DNA of 64,000 bases. It comes from Flectobacillus roseus (lineage in GTDB: Bacteria > Bacteroidota > Bacteroidia > Cytophagales > Spirosomataceae). Every line of letters begins with the position of its first letter. Within the stretch, counting starts at the first letter, position 1. Positions 16,848 to 26,274 of the stretch are shown here, one piece after another. The notes under the pieces were generated by a model. That model ran no database searches and was not told where the DNA came from. It saw only the letters and a list, made by a program, of their open reading frames with translations. The translations under genes were made by a program, and so were the position numbers. The stretch is from assembly GCF_030056665.1 (NCBI RefSeq), contig NZ_JASHIG010000015.1, one strand, 5' to 3'.

Positions 16848-18737
16848 ATGGCAAAGCGAAGCGATAAGTTTGGAGACGATGCATCTCCACAGGATAAAAA
16901 GAAAATTACGAAAGAAGGACTAAGAAAAGCGTTATCGATTTTTAGATTTACTGCACCTTACAAAGGAACATTTGCGATTGGTTTTATCTTTTTGATTTTA
17001 TCACAAATCACCTCCATGAGTGTGCCTTTGTTGATGGGTCAAATGGTAGCGTCTATCCTTTCGCCCAACGATGCCCAACAAATGCAGGCCATGTCCAACA
17101 ACCCTATGATGCAGCAAATGCAAAGTAGCTCGGTCATGAACTTGCCAAAGCTGACACTCGACCAAATGACCTTGTTATTCTTGGCGATTTTGGCAGCACA
17201 AGCTTTGTTTTCATTCTTTAGAGTTTACACCTTTTCGAGAGTAACAGAACGCTCGATTCGCGATATTCGTAAAGAGCTTTACGGCAAAATGATTTCTTTG
17301 CCTGTAACGTTCTTCGAAAAAAATCGTGTAGGCGAACTAATGAGCCGTATTACTTCGGATGTAACTCAATTACAGGATATTCTTTCAGTAACATTAGCGG
17401 AGTTTTTCCGCCAAATCTTTACGTTGATTGGAGGTATCTGTTTGATTATTTATTTCTCAGGAAAACTTACCCTATTCATGCTATCTACCTTCCCGATTTT
17501 GGTGGTAGCTGCCTTCTTTTTTGGAAAGTTTATTCGTAAAAATTCTAAAAAAGTACAAGACGAATTAGCACAAACCAATGTAATTGTAGAAGAAACCCTT
17601 CAATCGGTCAATGTCGTAAAAGCATTTACTAATGAAGCCTTTGAAGTAAATCGTTATACAACTTCGCTCGAAAAAGTGTTGAACTGGGCACTTCGCACTG
17701 CTACTTTTAGAGGTAGCTTTATTTCATTTATCATTTTTGTTTTATTTGGAGCTATAGTAGGGGTAGTTTGGTACGGTGGTCATTTGGTACAAAACCATGA
17801 ATTGACATTTGACAAACTATTGACATTTATCATCTATACGGGCTTTATCGGTGGTTCTGTAGGTGGTTTGGGTGATATTTATGCTCAAATCCAAAGAACG
17901 ATTGGAGCGTCTGAACGTATCCTAGAAATCTTGGACGAAGAAGGCGAAGTATCTACCAACGAGCCAGTAACACCTGTACACGTAAAAGGTGAAATTGTGT
18001 ATGACAATGTTGCTTTTGCATACCCATCTCGTCCAGATGTACAGGTATTAAAAAATATTTCACTGAAGGTAGAAGCTGGTAAAAAAATTGCTTTAGTTGG
18101 CTATTCAGGTGGTGGGAAATCTACGATTGTAGGTTTATTACTCCGTTATTATCGCTTGAATAGTGGCAAAATTTTGGTAGATGGCCAAGACGTTCAATCA
18201 TACAATCTAACTGCTTTGCGTCAAAATATTGCCGTTGTACCACAAGAAGTCATGTTGTTTGGAGGTACCATTCGCGAGAATATTGCTTATGGTAAGCCCA
18301 ATGCTACAGAAGCTGAAATTACGGAGGCTGCTCGCAAAGCCAATGCCTTAGATTTTATTGAATCTTTCCCTGAAAAATTCGATACCATTGTTGGCGAAAG
18401 AGGCGTTAAATTATCGGGTGGACAACGTCAGCGTATTGCTATTGCAAGAGCCATTTTGAAAGATCCTGCAATTTTAGTACTCGACGAAGCGACTAGTGCA
18501 TTGGACTCTGAATCAGAAAAATTGGTACAAGATGCGCTTGATAAGTTAATGCAAAATCGTACAACGATTATCATTGCTCACCGTTTGGCTACCATCAGAA
18601 ACGTTGATACCATTTATGTCTTAAGAGATGGAGAAATAGCTGAGTCAGGAAGTCATGAGGCATTGCTTTCGCAAGAAGAAGGTATTTATGCCAACCTTGT
18701 GAAACTACAATATGAGTCTAGTATTTTAAGCGAGTAA
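16848..18737 (+). CDS. ABC transporter, fused permease and ATPase (MsbA-like)
   Basis: A 629-aa half-transporter that would work as a homodimeric exporter. The N-terminal half holds six membrane segments, with a Met/Gln-rich loop near residues 70-90 (MQAMSNNPMMQQMQSSSVM) that is not usual for the family. The C-terminal ATPase has Walker A GYSGGGKST, signature LSGGQRQR, Walker B ILVLDEATS and H-loop IIAHRLAT. It is closest in style to lipid A or multidrug exporters. The Fur-family gene starts 4 bp after its stop, so the two are co-transcribed, which hints at a metal link. Confidence 0.88.
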   Translation: MAKRSDKFGDDASPQDKKKITKEGLRKALSIFRFTAPYKGTFAIGFIFLILSQITSMSVPLLMGQMVASILSPNDAQQMQAMSNNPMMQQMQSSSVMNLPKLTLDQMTLLFLAILAAQALFSFFRVYTFSRVTERSIRDIRKELYGKMISLPVTFFEKNRVGELMSRITSDVTQLQDILSVTLAEFFRQIFTLIGGICLIIYFSGKLTLFMLSTFPILVVAAFFFGKFIRKNSKKVQDELAQTNVIVEETLQSVNVVKAFTNEAFEVNRYTTSLEKVLNWALRTATFRGSFISFIIFVLFGAIVGVVWYGGHLVQNHELTFDKLLTFIIYTGFIGGSVGGLGDIYAQIQRTIGASERILEILDEEGEVSTNEPVTPVHVKGEIVYDNVAFAYPSRPDVQVLKNISLKVEAGKKIALVGYSGGGKSTIVGLLLRYYRLNSGKILVDGQDVQSYNLTALRQNIAVVPQEVMLFGGTIRENIAYGKPNATEAEITEAARKANALDFIESFPEKFDTIVGERGVKLSGGQRQRIAIARAILKDPAILVLDEATSALDSESEKLVQDALDKLMQNRTTIIIAHRLATIRNVDTIYVLRDGEIAESGSHEALLSQEEGIYANLVKLQYESSILSE

Positions 18738-18741
18738 ACGT

Positions 18742-19176
18742 ATGAATGCGAGCGCAATTAAAAGCACCTTGAAGGCCTATAGCCTTCGCCAAACAGAATG
18801 TCGCGAAGAGATTCTAGATATATTCTTAACCAAAGCTTACGCATTGGCTCATGCTGATGTGGAAACTCAAATGTCTGAAAAGTTTGACCGTGTAACAGTT
18901 TATCGTACACTCAAAACATTTCTAGACAAAGGACTTATCCACAAAGTACTCGACGATGAGGGTGGTATCAAATACGCCCTTTGCAAAGACAATTGTCATG
19001 CCGACGACCATAAGCATCATCATGATCATGTGCATTTTAAATGCACTAAGTGCGGGCTTACCACTTGTCTTGACCACGTAACTATTCCGCAAGTTGCCTT
19101 GCCCGAAGGATACCAACGTGTCGAAACCAACCTATTGGTACAAGGCGTTTGTAAAACTTGTAATCAGATACTTTAG
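18742..19176 (+). CDS. Fur family metal-responsive regulator
   Basis: A 144-aa winged-helix repressor. The DNA-binding region is FDRVTVYRTLKTFLDKGLIHKV (residues 48-69). The structural zinc site is formed by Cys101/Cys104 (CTKC) and Cys137/Cys140 (CKTC). Residues 81-98 are unusually rich in Cys and His (CKDNCHADDHKHHHDHVH), suggesting a zinc sensor of Zur type more than an iron sensor. It is the distal gene of an operon with the ABC exporter and is followed by a terminator. It is the obvious candidate in this window for binding the boxes at 18-112, but that is inference. Confidence 0.88.
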   Translation: MNASAIKSTLKAYSLRQTECREEILDIFLTKAYALAHADVETQMSEKFDRVTVYRTLKTFLDKGLIHKVLDDEGGIKYALCKDNCHADDHKHHHDHVHFKCTKCGLTTCLDHVTIPQVALPEGYQRVETNLLVQGVCKTCNQIL

Positions 19177-19220
19177 GGTTTTTAAATATATTTAACACAA
19201 CCCAACACTAGGCATATCTC

Positions 19221-19249
19221 AAACCTCTCTGAAAATGAGAGGTTTTTTA
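19221..19249 (+). terminator. Terminator after the Fur-family gene
   Basis: AACCTCTC (19222-19229) pairs with GAGAGGTT (19237-19244), followed by TTTTTATTT. Confidence 0.8.
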
Positions 19250-19314
19250 TTTAGCTTTGTAAAAAAATCAATAGCTCGTTCGTTCTTCGACTATATACCA
19301 ACCTTTGCTTAGGC

Positions 19315-20394
19315 ATGAAGATTTTAGATTTATATATTTTAAAAAAATTCCTCAAGACATACGTTTTTGCTGTTTTGATTATTGTTGCCATTATTTTGGT
19401 GATTGACTACACCGAAAAGGTTGACAACTTTATCAAAAAACAAGCGCCTACTTCGGAAATTCTCTTTAGCTATTACCTCAACTTTGTACCTTATTGGGCC
19501 AATTATATTAGTCCTCTAATGGTATTTATTTCGACGGTATTTTTTACGGCAAACCTAGCAGCTCGCACCGAGCTTATTGCAATTTTGAGTACTGGGGTAA
19601 GTTTTCTGAGATTAATGCGACCATATTTGATGGGTTCGGCATTTGTTGCGGTTATTACCTTTTTCATGGTTGCGTGGATTATTCCGATTGCGAACAAAAC
19701 TCGTATCAAGTTTGAACGGAAATATGTTATTGATACCTACTATTTCAGTGGTAGAGATGTCCATATCAAAGTTGCGCCAGATACGTACGCCTACATGGAA
19801 ACGTACGACAACAACTCGAATACAGGCTACAGATTTACCCTAGAAAAAATTCAGAATAATCAACTAATGAGCAAGTTGATGGCAGAAAGAATTACTTGGG
19901 ATACTACTCGTCATAAATGGACTATCCATGATTATCGTATTCGTGCCTTTGAAGGTGAGGGAAAAGAAAAGTTGACGTATGGTACCAAAATCGACTCAAC
20001 GATTAACCTTTCGCCCAAAGATTTTGACAGTAATTATCAACTTCATGAAACCTTTACACTGCCAGAGTTAAATGCACATATTGCAAAGTTAAAATCTCGT
20101 GGTGCCGATGGTGTTGAGGTGTTTGTGGTAGAAAAATACGTACGATTTGCCAACCCTTTTGCCATTATTATCCTAACCATGATTGGTTTGATTGTATCAG
20201 CACGAAAATCTCGTGGGGGCGTTGGATTTCAGATTGCTTTGGGCTTTATGCTGGCCTTTGTTTACATCATGTTTTTTATGATGAGTAAAGGTATGGCCGA
20301 GTCAGGTACGATGCCTCCTCTCCTAGCAGTGTGGCTACCCAATATTATTTTTAGCGGTATCGGGGTATTACTGTACTATACGATTCCTCGATAA
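19315..20394 (+). CDS. LptF/LptG family permease
   Basis: A 359-aa inner-membrane permease of the YjgP/YjgQ family, part of the LptB2FG machine that extracts LPS for export. It starts MKILDLYILKKFLKTYVFAV, has three N-terminal membrane segments, the family-typical TELIAILSTGVSFLRLMRPY coupling region, a periplasmic beta-jellyroll part (residues about 140-250) and three C-terminal membrane segments. Bacteroidetes often have two such proteins at separate loci; this one alone cannot be assigned to F or G. No other lpt gene is adjacent. Confidence 0.88.
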   Translation: MKILDLYILKKFLKTYVFAVLIIVAIILVIDYTEKVDNFIKKQAPTSEILFSYYLNFVPYWANYISPLMVFISTVFFTANLAARTELIAILSTGVSFLRLMRPYLMGSAFVAVITFFMVAWIIPIANKTRIKFERKYVIDTYYFSGRDVHIKVAPDTYAYMETYDNNSNTGYRFTLEKIQNNQLMSKLMAERITWDTTRHKWTIHDYRIRAFEGEGKEKLTYGTKIDSTINLSPKDFDSNYQLHETFTLPELNAHIAKLKSRGADGVEVFVVEKYVRFANPFAIIILTMIGLIVSARKSRGGVGFQIALGFMLAFVYIMFFMMSKGMAESGTMPPLLAVWLPNIIFSGIGVLLYYTIPR

Positions 20395-20481
20395 TAAAGA
20401 TGAATTATGAGTTGTGAACTAAAACTTTAACTATCAACACCTTATACTCATCATTCACAATTTGTAATTTATAAATCCTCT

Positions 20482-20556
20482 AAATGAGTTAACTTTTCAG
20501 TTATGAAACAGCGTGTCTATGGACTAATGTTTACTAACTCAATAGTTAACTCATTT
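20482..20556. promoter_or_regulatory. 13-bp perfect inverted repeat upstream of the EamA gene
   Basis: AAATGAGTTAACT (20482-20494) and AGTTAACTCATTT (20544-20556) with 49 bp between; the right arm is followed by TTG. It could be a regulatory leader hairpin, a pair of operator half sites or a weak terminator of the Lpt gene. Confidence 0.4.
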
Positions 20557-20627
20557 TTGTTTATACTCCACTTTTATTTCATTTGTTCTAAAACAAGTAT
20601 ACCTTGGTTGATTAAACAACAGATTTT

Positions 20628-21515
20628 ATGCAAAACAAAACTACCAAAGACTATGTCCAATTACACTTTATTGTATTGTTACTTGGTTTTACGGCGATAT
20701 TAGGGACGCTTATCTCTGTACATTCTTTGAGCACTGTATTTTTCAGAACTGCCATTGCCGCTGTCGGAATATATTTTGTTTTAAAGTTTCGTCAGGTAGA
20801 TTTAAACATAAATCGTTCGGGTGCAATCAAGTTATTGTCAACGGGATTTTTGATATCATTGCACTGGTTTTTGTTTTTCTTTGCTGCCAAAATATCCAAT
20901 GTAGCCTTATGCTTGGCGGGCTTTTCCACTGCTACTTTGTGGACAAGTATTATCGAGCCTATTACTTATAAACGTAAGATTCGTCCACATGAAGTGTTGC
21001 TCGGTTTATTGGTCATTGGTGGACTTTGCATGATTTTTTTATCAGAAGTAAAGCATATTTGGGGCTTGATTTTAGGTATTTTGGCGGCTATGCTAAGTGC
21101 CTTATTTTCGGTAATCAACTCTAAACTTGGAAAGTCGTATCCTTCACAGGTTATTACTTTTTACGAAATGACAGGCGCAGCAATTACCTCATTGTTTCCA
21201 TTACTCTATACACTCAAAAGTGGATATTTAACCCTCGAGCAAGTAATCCCACACGGTTGGGATTGGCTTTGGTTAGCAATATTGTCTTTGGTCTGTACGG
21301 TTTATGCGTTCAGTGTCACGGTTGAATTGTTAATCAAATTTTCGGCTTTTATTTTCAATCTTGCCCTCAATCTGGAGCCTGTTTATGGGATTATATTTGC
21401 CTATCTGATTTTTGGAGAAAAAGAACAGATGAACTTGGGTTTTTATGCTGGAACAGGCGTTATTTTAATCGCTATTTTGATTTATCCTATCTTGAATAGA
21501 AGGTTTGGCAAATGA
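20628..21515 (+). CDS. EamA family (DMT) transporter
   Basis: A 295-aa protein with ten predicted membrane segments in two EamA repeats (about residues 15-135 and 145-290). Typical elements are VHSLSTVFFRTAIAAVGIY, SLHWFLFFFAAKISNVALCLAGFSTATLW, and the second-repeat end FIFNLALNLEPVYGIIFAYLIFGEKEQMN. It is a drug/metabolite exporter superfamily member; the substrate cannot be told from sequence. I chose the ATG at 20628; an overlapping short frame from 20503 lacks family features. A 15-bp hairpin follows the stop. Confidence 0.88.
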   Translation: MQNKTTKDYVQLHFIVLLLGFTAILGTLISVHSLSTVFFRTAIAAVGIYFVLKFRQVDLNINRSGAIKLLSTGFLISLHWFLFFFAAKISNVALCLAGFSTATLWTSIIEPITYKRKIRPHEVLLGLLVIGGLCMIFLSEVKHIWGLILGILAAMLSALFSVINSKLGKSYPSQVITFYEMTGAAITSLFPLLYTLKSGYLTLEQVIPHGWDWLWLAILSLVCTVYAFSVTVELLIKFSAFIFNLALNLEPVYGIIFAYLIFGEKEQMNLGFYAGTGVILIAILIYPILNRRFGK

Positions 21516-21589
21516 TGCTTTTCTCTATCAAAGTGAGTATTTATTAATTGGCTAACAAGAAAATCTAAGAAATCAGGTAATTTTGTTAG

Positions 21590-21625
21590 AGCTATCTTTC
21601 AAATATGATCATTTGAAAGATAGCT
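21590..21625 (+). terminator. Perfect hairpin after the EamA gene
   Basis: AGCTATCTTTCAAAT (21590-21604), loop ATGATC, ATTTGAAAGATAGCT (21611-21625). No T run follows (TTGAAGG), so it may be a processing or regulatory hairpin rather than an intrinsic terminator. Confidence 0.5.
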
Positions 21626-21727
21626 TTGAAGGCAATAAGCATTTAGGAATTCCAAAATTCTTATTACCAAACATCGTCCTATAAGTCTAAGTAGACTTCT
21701 TTCATATTCATTCACTCAAGTTTACGT

Positions 21728-23128
21728 TTGGTTTTGAAACTTATACAAACTAAGGCATTTTCGCATTCGATTATCTGGGTAATTTTCTTACTTAGTGTAG
21801 TGCCCATTGCTATTTTGGGCTATTTCAATCATCCATCGGTAGCAGACGACTATTGCTTTGCCTACATGACCCGTGACTATGGGTTTTGGGAGGGGCAGCG
21901 TTTATACTACGAAGGCTGGTCGGGGCGATATATCTCTAATATGCTATTTCATGCCTCGCCGCTGGCATTTGGTTATTTTGGCTTTGTCAAGATTATGCCT
22001 GTTCTCATTTTGGCGCTACTATTTCATTCATTTTACCTGATGGTTGGCGAGTTTATTCCAACCAGTCGTAGCAATAAACTAGTGCTGACTGGAGCATTTT
22101 TGAGCCTTTACATTGCTGAATCTGCGAGTATAATTGACAATTTTTTCTGGTACACCTCCGTATTTATTTTCCCTATTTCGGTGTGTTATTGGATGTATTT
22201 GGTGGCTGTGCTCATACGATATTATTCTCCACAATACCAATCTCTTCAAAATGCCATTGCCTTACTTTGCGCCACATTAGTCTTTTTTATTGTAGGTTCA
22301 AACGAAGTAGTAATGTTGATGATTATTGCTTTTCTAGGACTAGTTTGGCTATATTTTCTTCTTTTTGAAAAACGTTTTGATAAGTTTTTTACCATGCTTG
22401 GTATTGTAGCAGTGTTGTGTGCGTACTTCTTGGTCATCAAAGCACCAGGCAACCAAGTGCGAATGCAGGGAGGTGCTTTGAGTGGTAATATCGTCTTGGC
22501 TGTAACAAAGGCCATTAAATCGACGATTAAAGATAGTTTTCATTGGGTAGTTTATAGTCCACTCCTGCCTATGACTCTTTTGTTTGCGGCATGGTATCAA
22601 AAATTTGTACCCAATACCAAGATAGCATTATTCAAAACCAATTTGCTATATACCATCGCAAGCCTTGGGATTTTGCTCACATTAATGTTTTTTGCGATTC
22701 ACTACGGCAACCCTGATGGCGTGCCCGATCGTGTCAAAAATGCCATTTATGTGTTTTTCTTAGCAGGCTGGTTTTACTTGATATTAAGTATCTTAAATCA
22801 GTTTCCAAAACTGATTACGTTACCTTTACACAACGTTGTTTTTGTACTGGGATTAACAGCATGGTCGTTATTTGCTTGGTCAAAAAGTACCAATCTACGA
22901 ATTATGTATGCGGATATTCGCTCCGGAAATGCCAAAGGATATGATGAAGAAATGACGGCTAGATACAAGCTAATTCAGGAGTCAAAAGCGGATACCATTT
23001 ATGTAACACCTTTGAAACACGCTCCTAAAACTTTGTATTTTGATGAAATCAAAGACAATCAAGACCATCTTTGGAACAAGTGCTATGCGACTTATTTTAA
23101 AAAGAAGGTGATTGTGATGAAGAAATAA
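21728..23128 (+). CDS. Polytopic membrane protein, DUF6056-like
   Basis: A 466-aa integral membrane protein with about ten to twelve hydrophobic segments. There is no ATG near the N-terminus; it starts at a TTG, either 21728 or 21734 (LKLIQTKAFS). After the first membrane segment comes ADDYCFAYMTRDYGFWEGQ..YYEGWSGRY, an acidic first-loop pattern reminiscent of GT-C glycosyltransferases and of DUF6056. The C-terminal 80 residues are soluble. I infer a lipid-linked sugar or cell-envelope role, without direct proof. R1 copy B follows it. Confidence 0.65.
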   Translation: MVLKLIQTKAFSHSIIWVIFLLSVVPIAILGYFNHPSVADDYCFAYMTRDYGFWEGQRLYYEGWSGRYISNMLFHASPLAFGYFGFVKIMPVLILALLFHSFYLMVGEFIPTSRSNKLVLTGAFLSLYIAESASIIDNFFWYTSVFIFPISVCYWMYLVAVLIRYYSPQYQSLQNAIALLCATLVFFIVGSNEVVMLMIIAFLGLVWLYFLLFEKRFDKFFTMLGIVAVLCAYFLVIKAPGNQVRMQGGALSGNIVLAVTKAIKSTIKDSFHWVVYSPLLPMTLLFAAWYQKFVPNTKIALFKTNLLYTIASLGILLTLMFFAIHYGNPDGVPDRVKNAIYVFFLAGWFYLILSILNQFPKLITLPLHNVVFVLGLTAWSLFAWSKSTNLRIMYADIRSGNAKGYDEEMTARYKLIQESKADTIYVTPLKHAPKTLYFDEIKDNQDHLWNKCYATYFKKKVIVMKK

Positions 23129-23149
23129 ATCTGCTAACACATCCTTTCC

Positions 23150-23395
23150 TTAATTGAGTGATTTTTTGATTGAGTGGATGAGTGATTATTGTTAATCTAC
23201 ATTTTACTAGTAAAGACTCAATGCTTTGCGTCTAAAGAGGTACCCTGTTGAAATACATTATCAAAAAAGGCGGTCGAAATTAGTTTTCGACCGCCTTTTT
23301 TGATTTTACCGTGCTAGATATGAGGCTGATTAAGACGCAATCATTGCGTCTCTACTGCTAAAGCTCAGATTTTTAACTACTAAAGTCAAAATGGT
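23150..23395. repeat. R1 composite palindromic element, copy B
   Basis: Between convergent genes. Core palindrome 23260-23279 / 23285-23304 around GGCGGTCG/CGACCGCC with A and T tracts. Relative to the other copies it has one extra G on the left and one extra C on the right, so pairing is kept. An AGACGCAATCATTGCGTCT palindrome lies at 23333-23351 and GAGTGATT repeats at the left edge. Confidence 0.8.
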
Positions 23396-23408
23396 TTCTA
23401 TTTTCAAC

Positions 23409-24368
23409 TTATCTACCAATAGCTACTCTTCTCAAAATGGTATCGATTACCTGCATAGTTGTGATACCATCTGCCTCGGCTTCATAATTGAGCATAATAC
23501 GGTGGTTCAGTACATCAGGGGCTATTTCTTTAATATCTTCTGGTAATACGTAATCTCTTTCGTCAAGATAAGCTAACACTTTGGCTGCAAGGTTGAGGTT
23601 AATGGTAGCACGTGGTGATGCTCCAAACTGCACATAACGCGCTTCATCTCTCAAACCATAATCTCCTGGTTTACGAGTCGCAAATATCAACTCGATGATA
23701 TATCTTTCTAGGGTTTCAGAAATGGTAATTTTATTGATTTCTTGACGAATATTAGAGATATCTTCTTTTGTCAAAATAACCTTTGGCCTATAATTAAAGT
23801 CCATATTTGACATTTTTTGCATTACTTCTAGTTCTTGTTCTTTGCTCAAATATCCCATAAATACCTTTAGCATAAAACGGTCTACTTGGGCTTCGGGCAA
23901 TGGAAAAGTACCTTCTTGCTCTACAGGGTTTTGGGTAGCTAGTACCAAAAAAGGCTTATCCAAAATGTAGCTTTCGTCGCCAATCGTTACTTGTTTTTCT
24001 TGCATCGCCTCCAACAATGCTGACTGTACCTTGGCAGGTGCACGGTTGATTTCGTCGGCCAAAATGATATTGGCAAAAATAGGACCTTTGCGTACTTCAA
24101 AATCGTCAAGCTTACGGTTGTAAATCATCGTCCCAATCAAATCAGCAGGCAATAAGTCTGGAGTAAATTGAATACGGTGGAAATTCAAATCAAGGATTTT
24201 GGCAAGGGTATTTATCGTAAGGGTTTTGGCCAAACCTGGCACACCTTCCAAAAGAACGTGCCCTCCAGTAAATAGCCCAATCAACAATCTGTTGGTAAGG
24301 CGTTCGTGCCCCACCACGATTTTACCCATTTCATCAAATACCTGTTTTATTTTTGCGCGAGAATTCAT
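23409..24368 (-). CDS. MoxR family AAA ATPase
   Basis: A 319-aa AAA_3 ATPase. Walker A GVPGLAKT at residues 42-49, Walker B ILADEINRAPAKVQSALLEAMQE, sensor FLVLATQNPVEQEGTFPLPEAQVDRFMLK, and the C-terminal lid with FGASPRATINLNLAAKVLAYL. MoxR proteins act as chaperones that help insert metals or assemble protein complexes, usually together with DUF58 and VWA-domain proteins. Here a DUF58 gene is divergently transcribed from the next position, but no VWA, BatD or transglutaminase gene is present. Confidence 0.93.
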   Translation of the reverse strand: MNSRAKIKQVFDEMGKIVVGHERLTNRLLIGLFTGGHVLLEGVPGLAKTLTINTLAKILDLNFHRIQFTPDLLPADLIGTMIYNRKLDDFEVRKGPIFANIILADEINRAPAKVQSALLEAMQEKQVTIGDESYILDKPFLVLATQNPVEQEGTFPLPEAQVDRFMLKVFMGYLSKEQELEVMQKMSNMDFNYRPKVILTKEDISNIRQEINKITISETLERYIIELIFATRKPGDYGLRDEARYVQFGASPRATINLNLAAKVLAYLDERDYVLPEDIKEIAPDVLNHRIMLNYEAEADGITTMQVIDTILRRVAIGR

Positions 24369-24710
24369 CAGTCAATAAGAAGTAAGTTTTTGTATCAATT
24401 TGCCTAATCACAAGCGAGAAGTTATTGTCATCCGCTTTTTCCAACAATGTTATTTCCCTAGGCTTTCTTGACAAGTTTACGAAAAAAAGCGCAAACTGCC
24501 AATCGTATCAGGTTTCAATGATTTGAAGCTTCTTTGCTCTAATTAAAACCTTCGAGTAGGTCAAACGGCTATGTTTCATTCATTTTTCCAAAACTTTACC
24601 TTTGAAGTTGGGATAAAGGGTTTGATTTTATGGAAAAAACCATACAAATTTACTAAAAGCAAAGAGTCTCGTTCTATGCTATTGTATTACTCGCACAATT
24701 CCACTTTCTC
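24369..24710. other. Divergent intergenic region moxR / DUF58
   Basis: 342 bp without an open frame or repeat. It must hold both promoters, but I found no convincing TAnnTTTG element. Confidence 0.4.
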
Positions 24711-26042
24711 GTGAAACAAATCTTATCTATCTATATCAATAAACCTGTCTATTGGGGATTTACCGCTCTAATTAGCCTTTTCTGTTTAGCATTTGTATTG
24801 CCTTGGCTTTTCAATGTTTCTGTGTTATTGAGCTTGGCCTTTGGAGGAATGCTTTTGATAGACTTAGCTATGTTATTGGGTAGTCAAAAAACGTTTCTTG
24901 CCAAAAGATTTATTCCAGAACGTTTGTCCAATGGCGACCAAAATACCATCGAAATTGCCTTAGAAAATCGTTATGGATTTGAGGTAAAAGTTAGCTTAGT
25001 CGATGAGATTCCTTTTCAATTTCAAAAGAGAGATTTTCAAATAGATACTACATTAGAAAGTAACACAACACAAAATTTACAATACACCCTCCGACCTACC
25101 GAGCGAGGCGAATATCTATTTGGTGCCTTAAATGTTTTTGTAAGTTCACCTGTGGGTTTGTTACAGCGTCGTTTTCAGTTTGAAAAAGATAAAATGGTAG
25201 CCGTATATCCCTCATTTTTACAAATGCGAGAATATGAATTAATGGCGATCTCGAATCGTTTGACGGATGTGGGTATCAAAAAAATCAGACGAATTGGACA
25301 TACTCAAGAGTTTGAACAAATCAGAAGCTACGTACAAGGCGATGATATTCGAACGATCAACTGGCAGGCTACAGCCCGACGCAACGAGCTGATGGTTAAT
25401 AGCTATCAAGACGAACGAGCACAGTCTATTTATTGCCTTATCGACAAAGGTCGAATCATGCAAAGTCCTTTTGATGGACTCACGCTATTGGATTATGCCA
25501 TCAATTCGAGCTTGGTATTGTCAAATATCGCTTTACACAAGCACGACAAAGCAGGCATTATTACTTTTTCGAATAAAATTAATCAAACACTTTTAGCCGA
25601 TCGAAAATCTGGGCAGCTTCACCGCATTTTGGATATGTTGTACCACCAACAAACACTTTTTCAGGAAAGCGACTATGAAGCACTGTATATCCATGTCAAA
25701 AAGCAAATCAAACAACGAAGCCTGTTGATAATTTATACCAATTTTGAAACGGTCAATTCTATGCGTCGCCAGTTGCCTCATTTTCGAAAACTTGCTAAAG
25801 AACATCTGGTATTAGTCGTTTTCTTTGAAAATACTGGTCTACAAAATATCCTTGAGCAACCCGCTTCGACAACGGCAGAGATTTACCAGAAAACTATTGC
25901 AGAGAAGTTTTACTATGAAAAAAAGCTAATTGTGAAAGAATTAGAGCAATATGGGATTCAGGCGTTATTGACAAGTCCTCAGCAATTATCCATTAATACC
26001 ATCAATAAGTATTTGATGTTGAAAGCTAAAGGAGCGATTTAA
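24711..26042 (+). CDS. DUF58 domain-containing protein
   Basis: A 443-aa protein starting at GTG. Two membrane segments (residues about 12-60) are followed by a beta-rich region and the DUF58 signature FEQIRSYVQGDDIRTINWQATARRNELMVNSYQDER at about residues 200-236, with a following VWA-like fold (YCLIDKGRIM). DUF58 proteins are almost always paired with MoxR ATPases, as here. The substrate of the pair is unknown. R1 copy C lies after the stop. Confidence 0.9.
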   Translation: MKQILSIYINKPVYWGFTALISLFCLAFVLPWLFNVSVLLSLAFGGMLLIDLAMLLGSQKTFLAKRFIPERLSNGDQNTIEIALENRYGFEVKVSLVDEIPFQFQKRDFQIDTTLESNTTQNLQYTLRPTERGEYLFGALNVFVSSPVGLLQRRFQFEKDKMVAVYPSFLQMREYELMAISNRLTDVGIKKIRRIGHTQEFEQIRSYVQGDDIRTINWQATARRNELMVNSYQDERAQSIYCLIDKGRIMQSPFDGLTLLDYAINSSLVLSNIALHKHDKAGIITFSNKINQTLLADRKSGQLHRILDMLYHQQTLFQESDYEALYIHVKKQIKQRSLLIIYTNFETVNSMRRQLPHFRKLAKEHLVLVVFFENTGLQNILEQPASTTAEIYQKTIAEKFYYEKKLIVKELEQYGIQALLTSPQQLSINTINKYLMLKAKGAI

Positions 26043-26189
26043 AGGAGTTATCAAGTATTGGTTATCGGTTATTGGCTTTTGAGATGTTGATTTATACAAA
26101 AAGCACTAAGCAATCGTAAAATTATTGATTGCTTAGTGCTTTTAACTTTTTGTTTTGTAATAAGAAAAGGTAAATGAATAAAGATGTTC

Positions 26190-26270
26190 TACCCTCAAGC
26201 GGTCAAAAAATGTTTTTTCGACCGCTTTTTTGATACTGCTTAAGACACAAACATTGCGCCTCTACAGATA
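26190..26270. repeat. R1 composite element, copy C (decayed)
   Basis: AAGCGGTCAAAAAATGTTTTTTCGACCGCTT core at about 26197-26227 followed by a T tract. The left arm lacks one G and the left A tract is lost, so termination of + strand transcripts is kept but the reverse is doubtful. A diverged AGACACAAACATTGCGCCTCTAC palindrome follows. Between convergent genes. Confidence 0.65.
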
Positions 26271-26274
26271 CCGA

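Noticed and set aside
20503..20703. 66-codon frame overlapping the EamA start
   Set aside because: It overlaps the well-supported transporter start in another frame, has no family features, and spans one arm of an inverted repeat.
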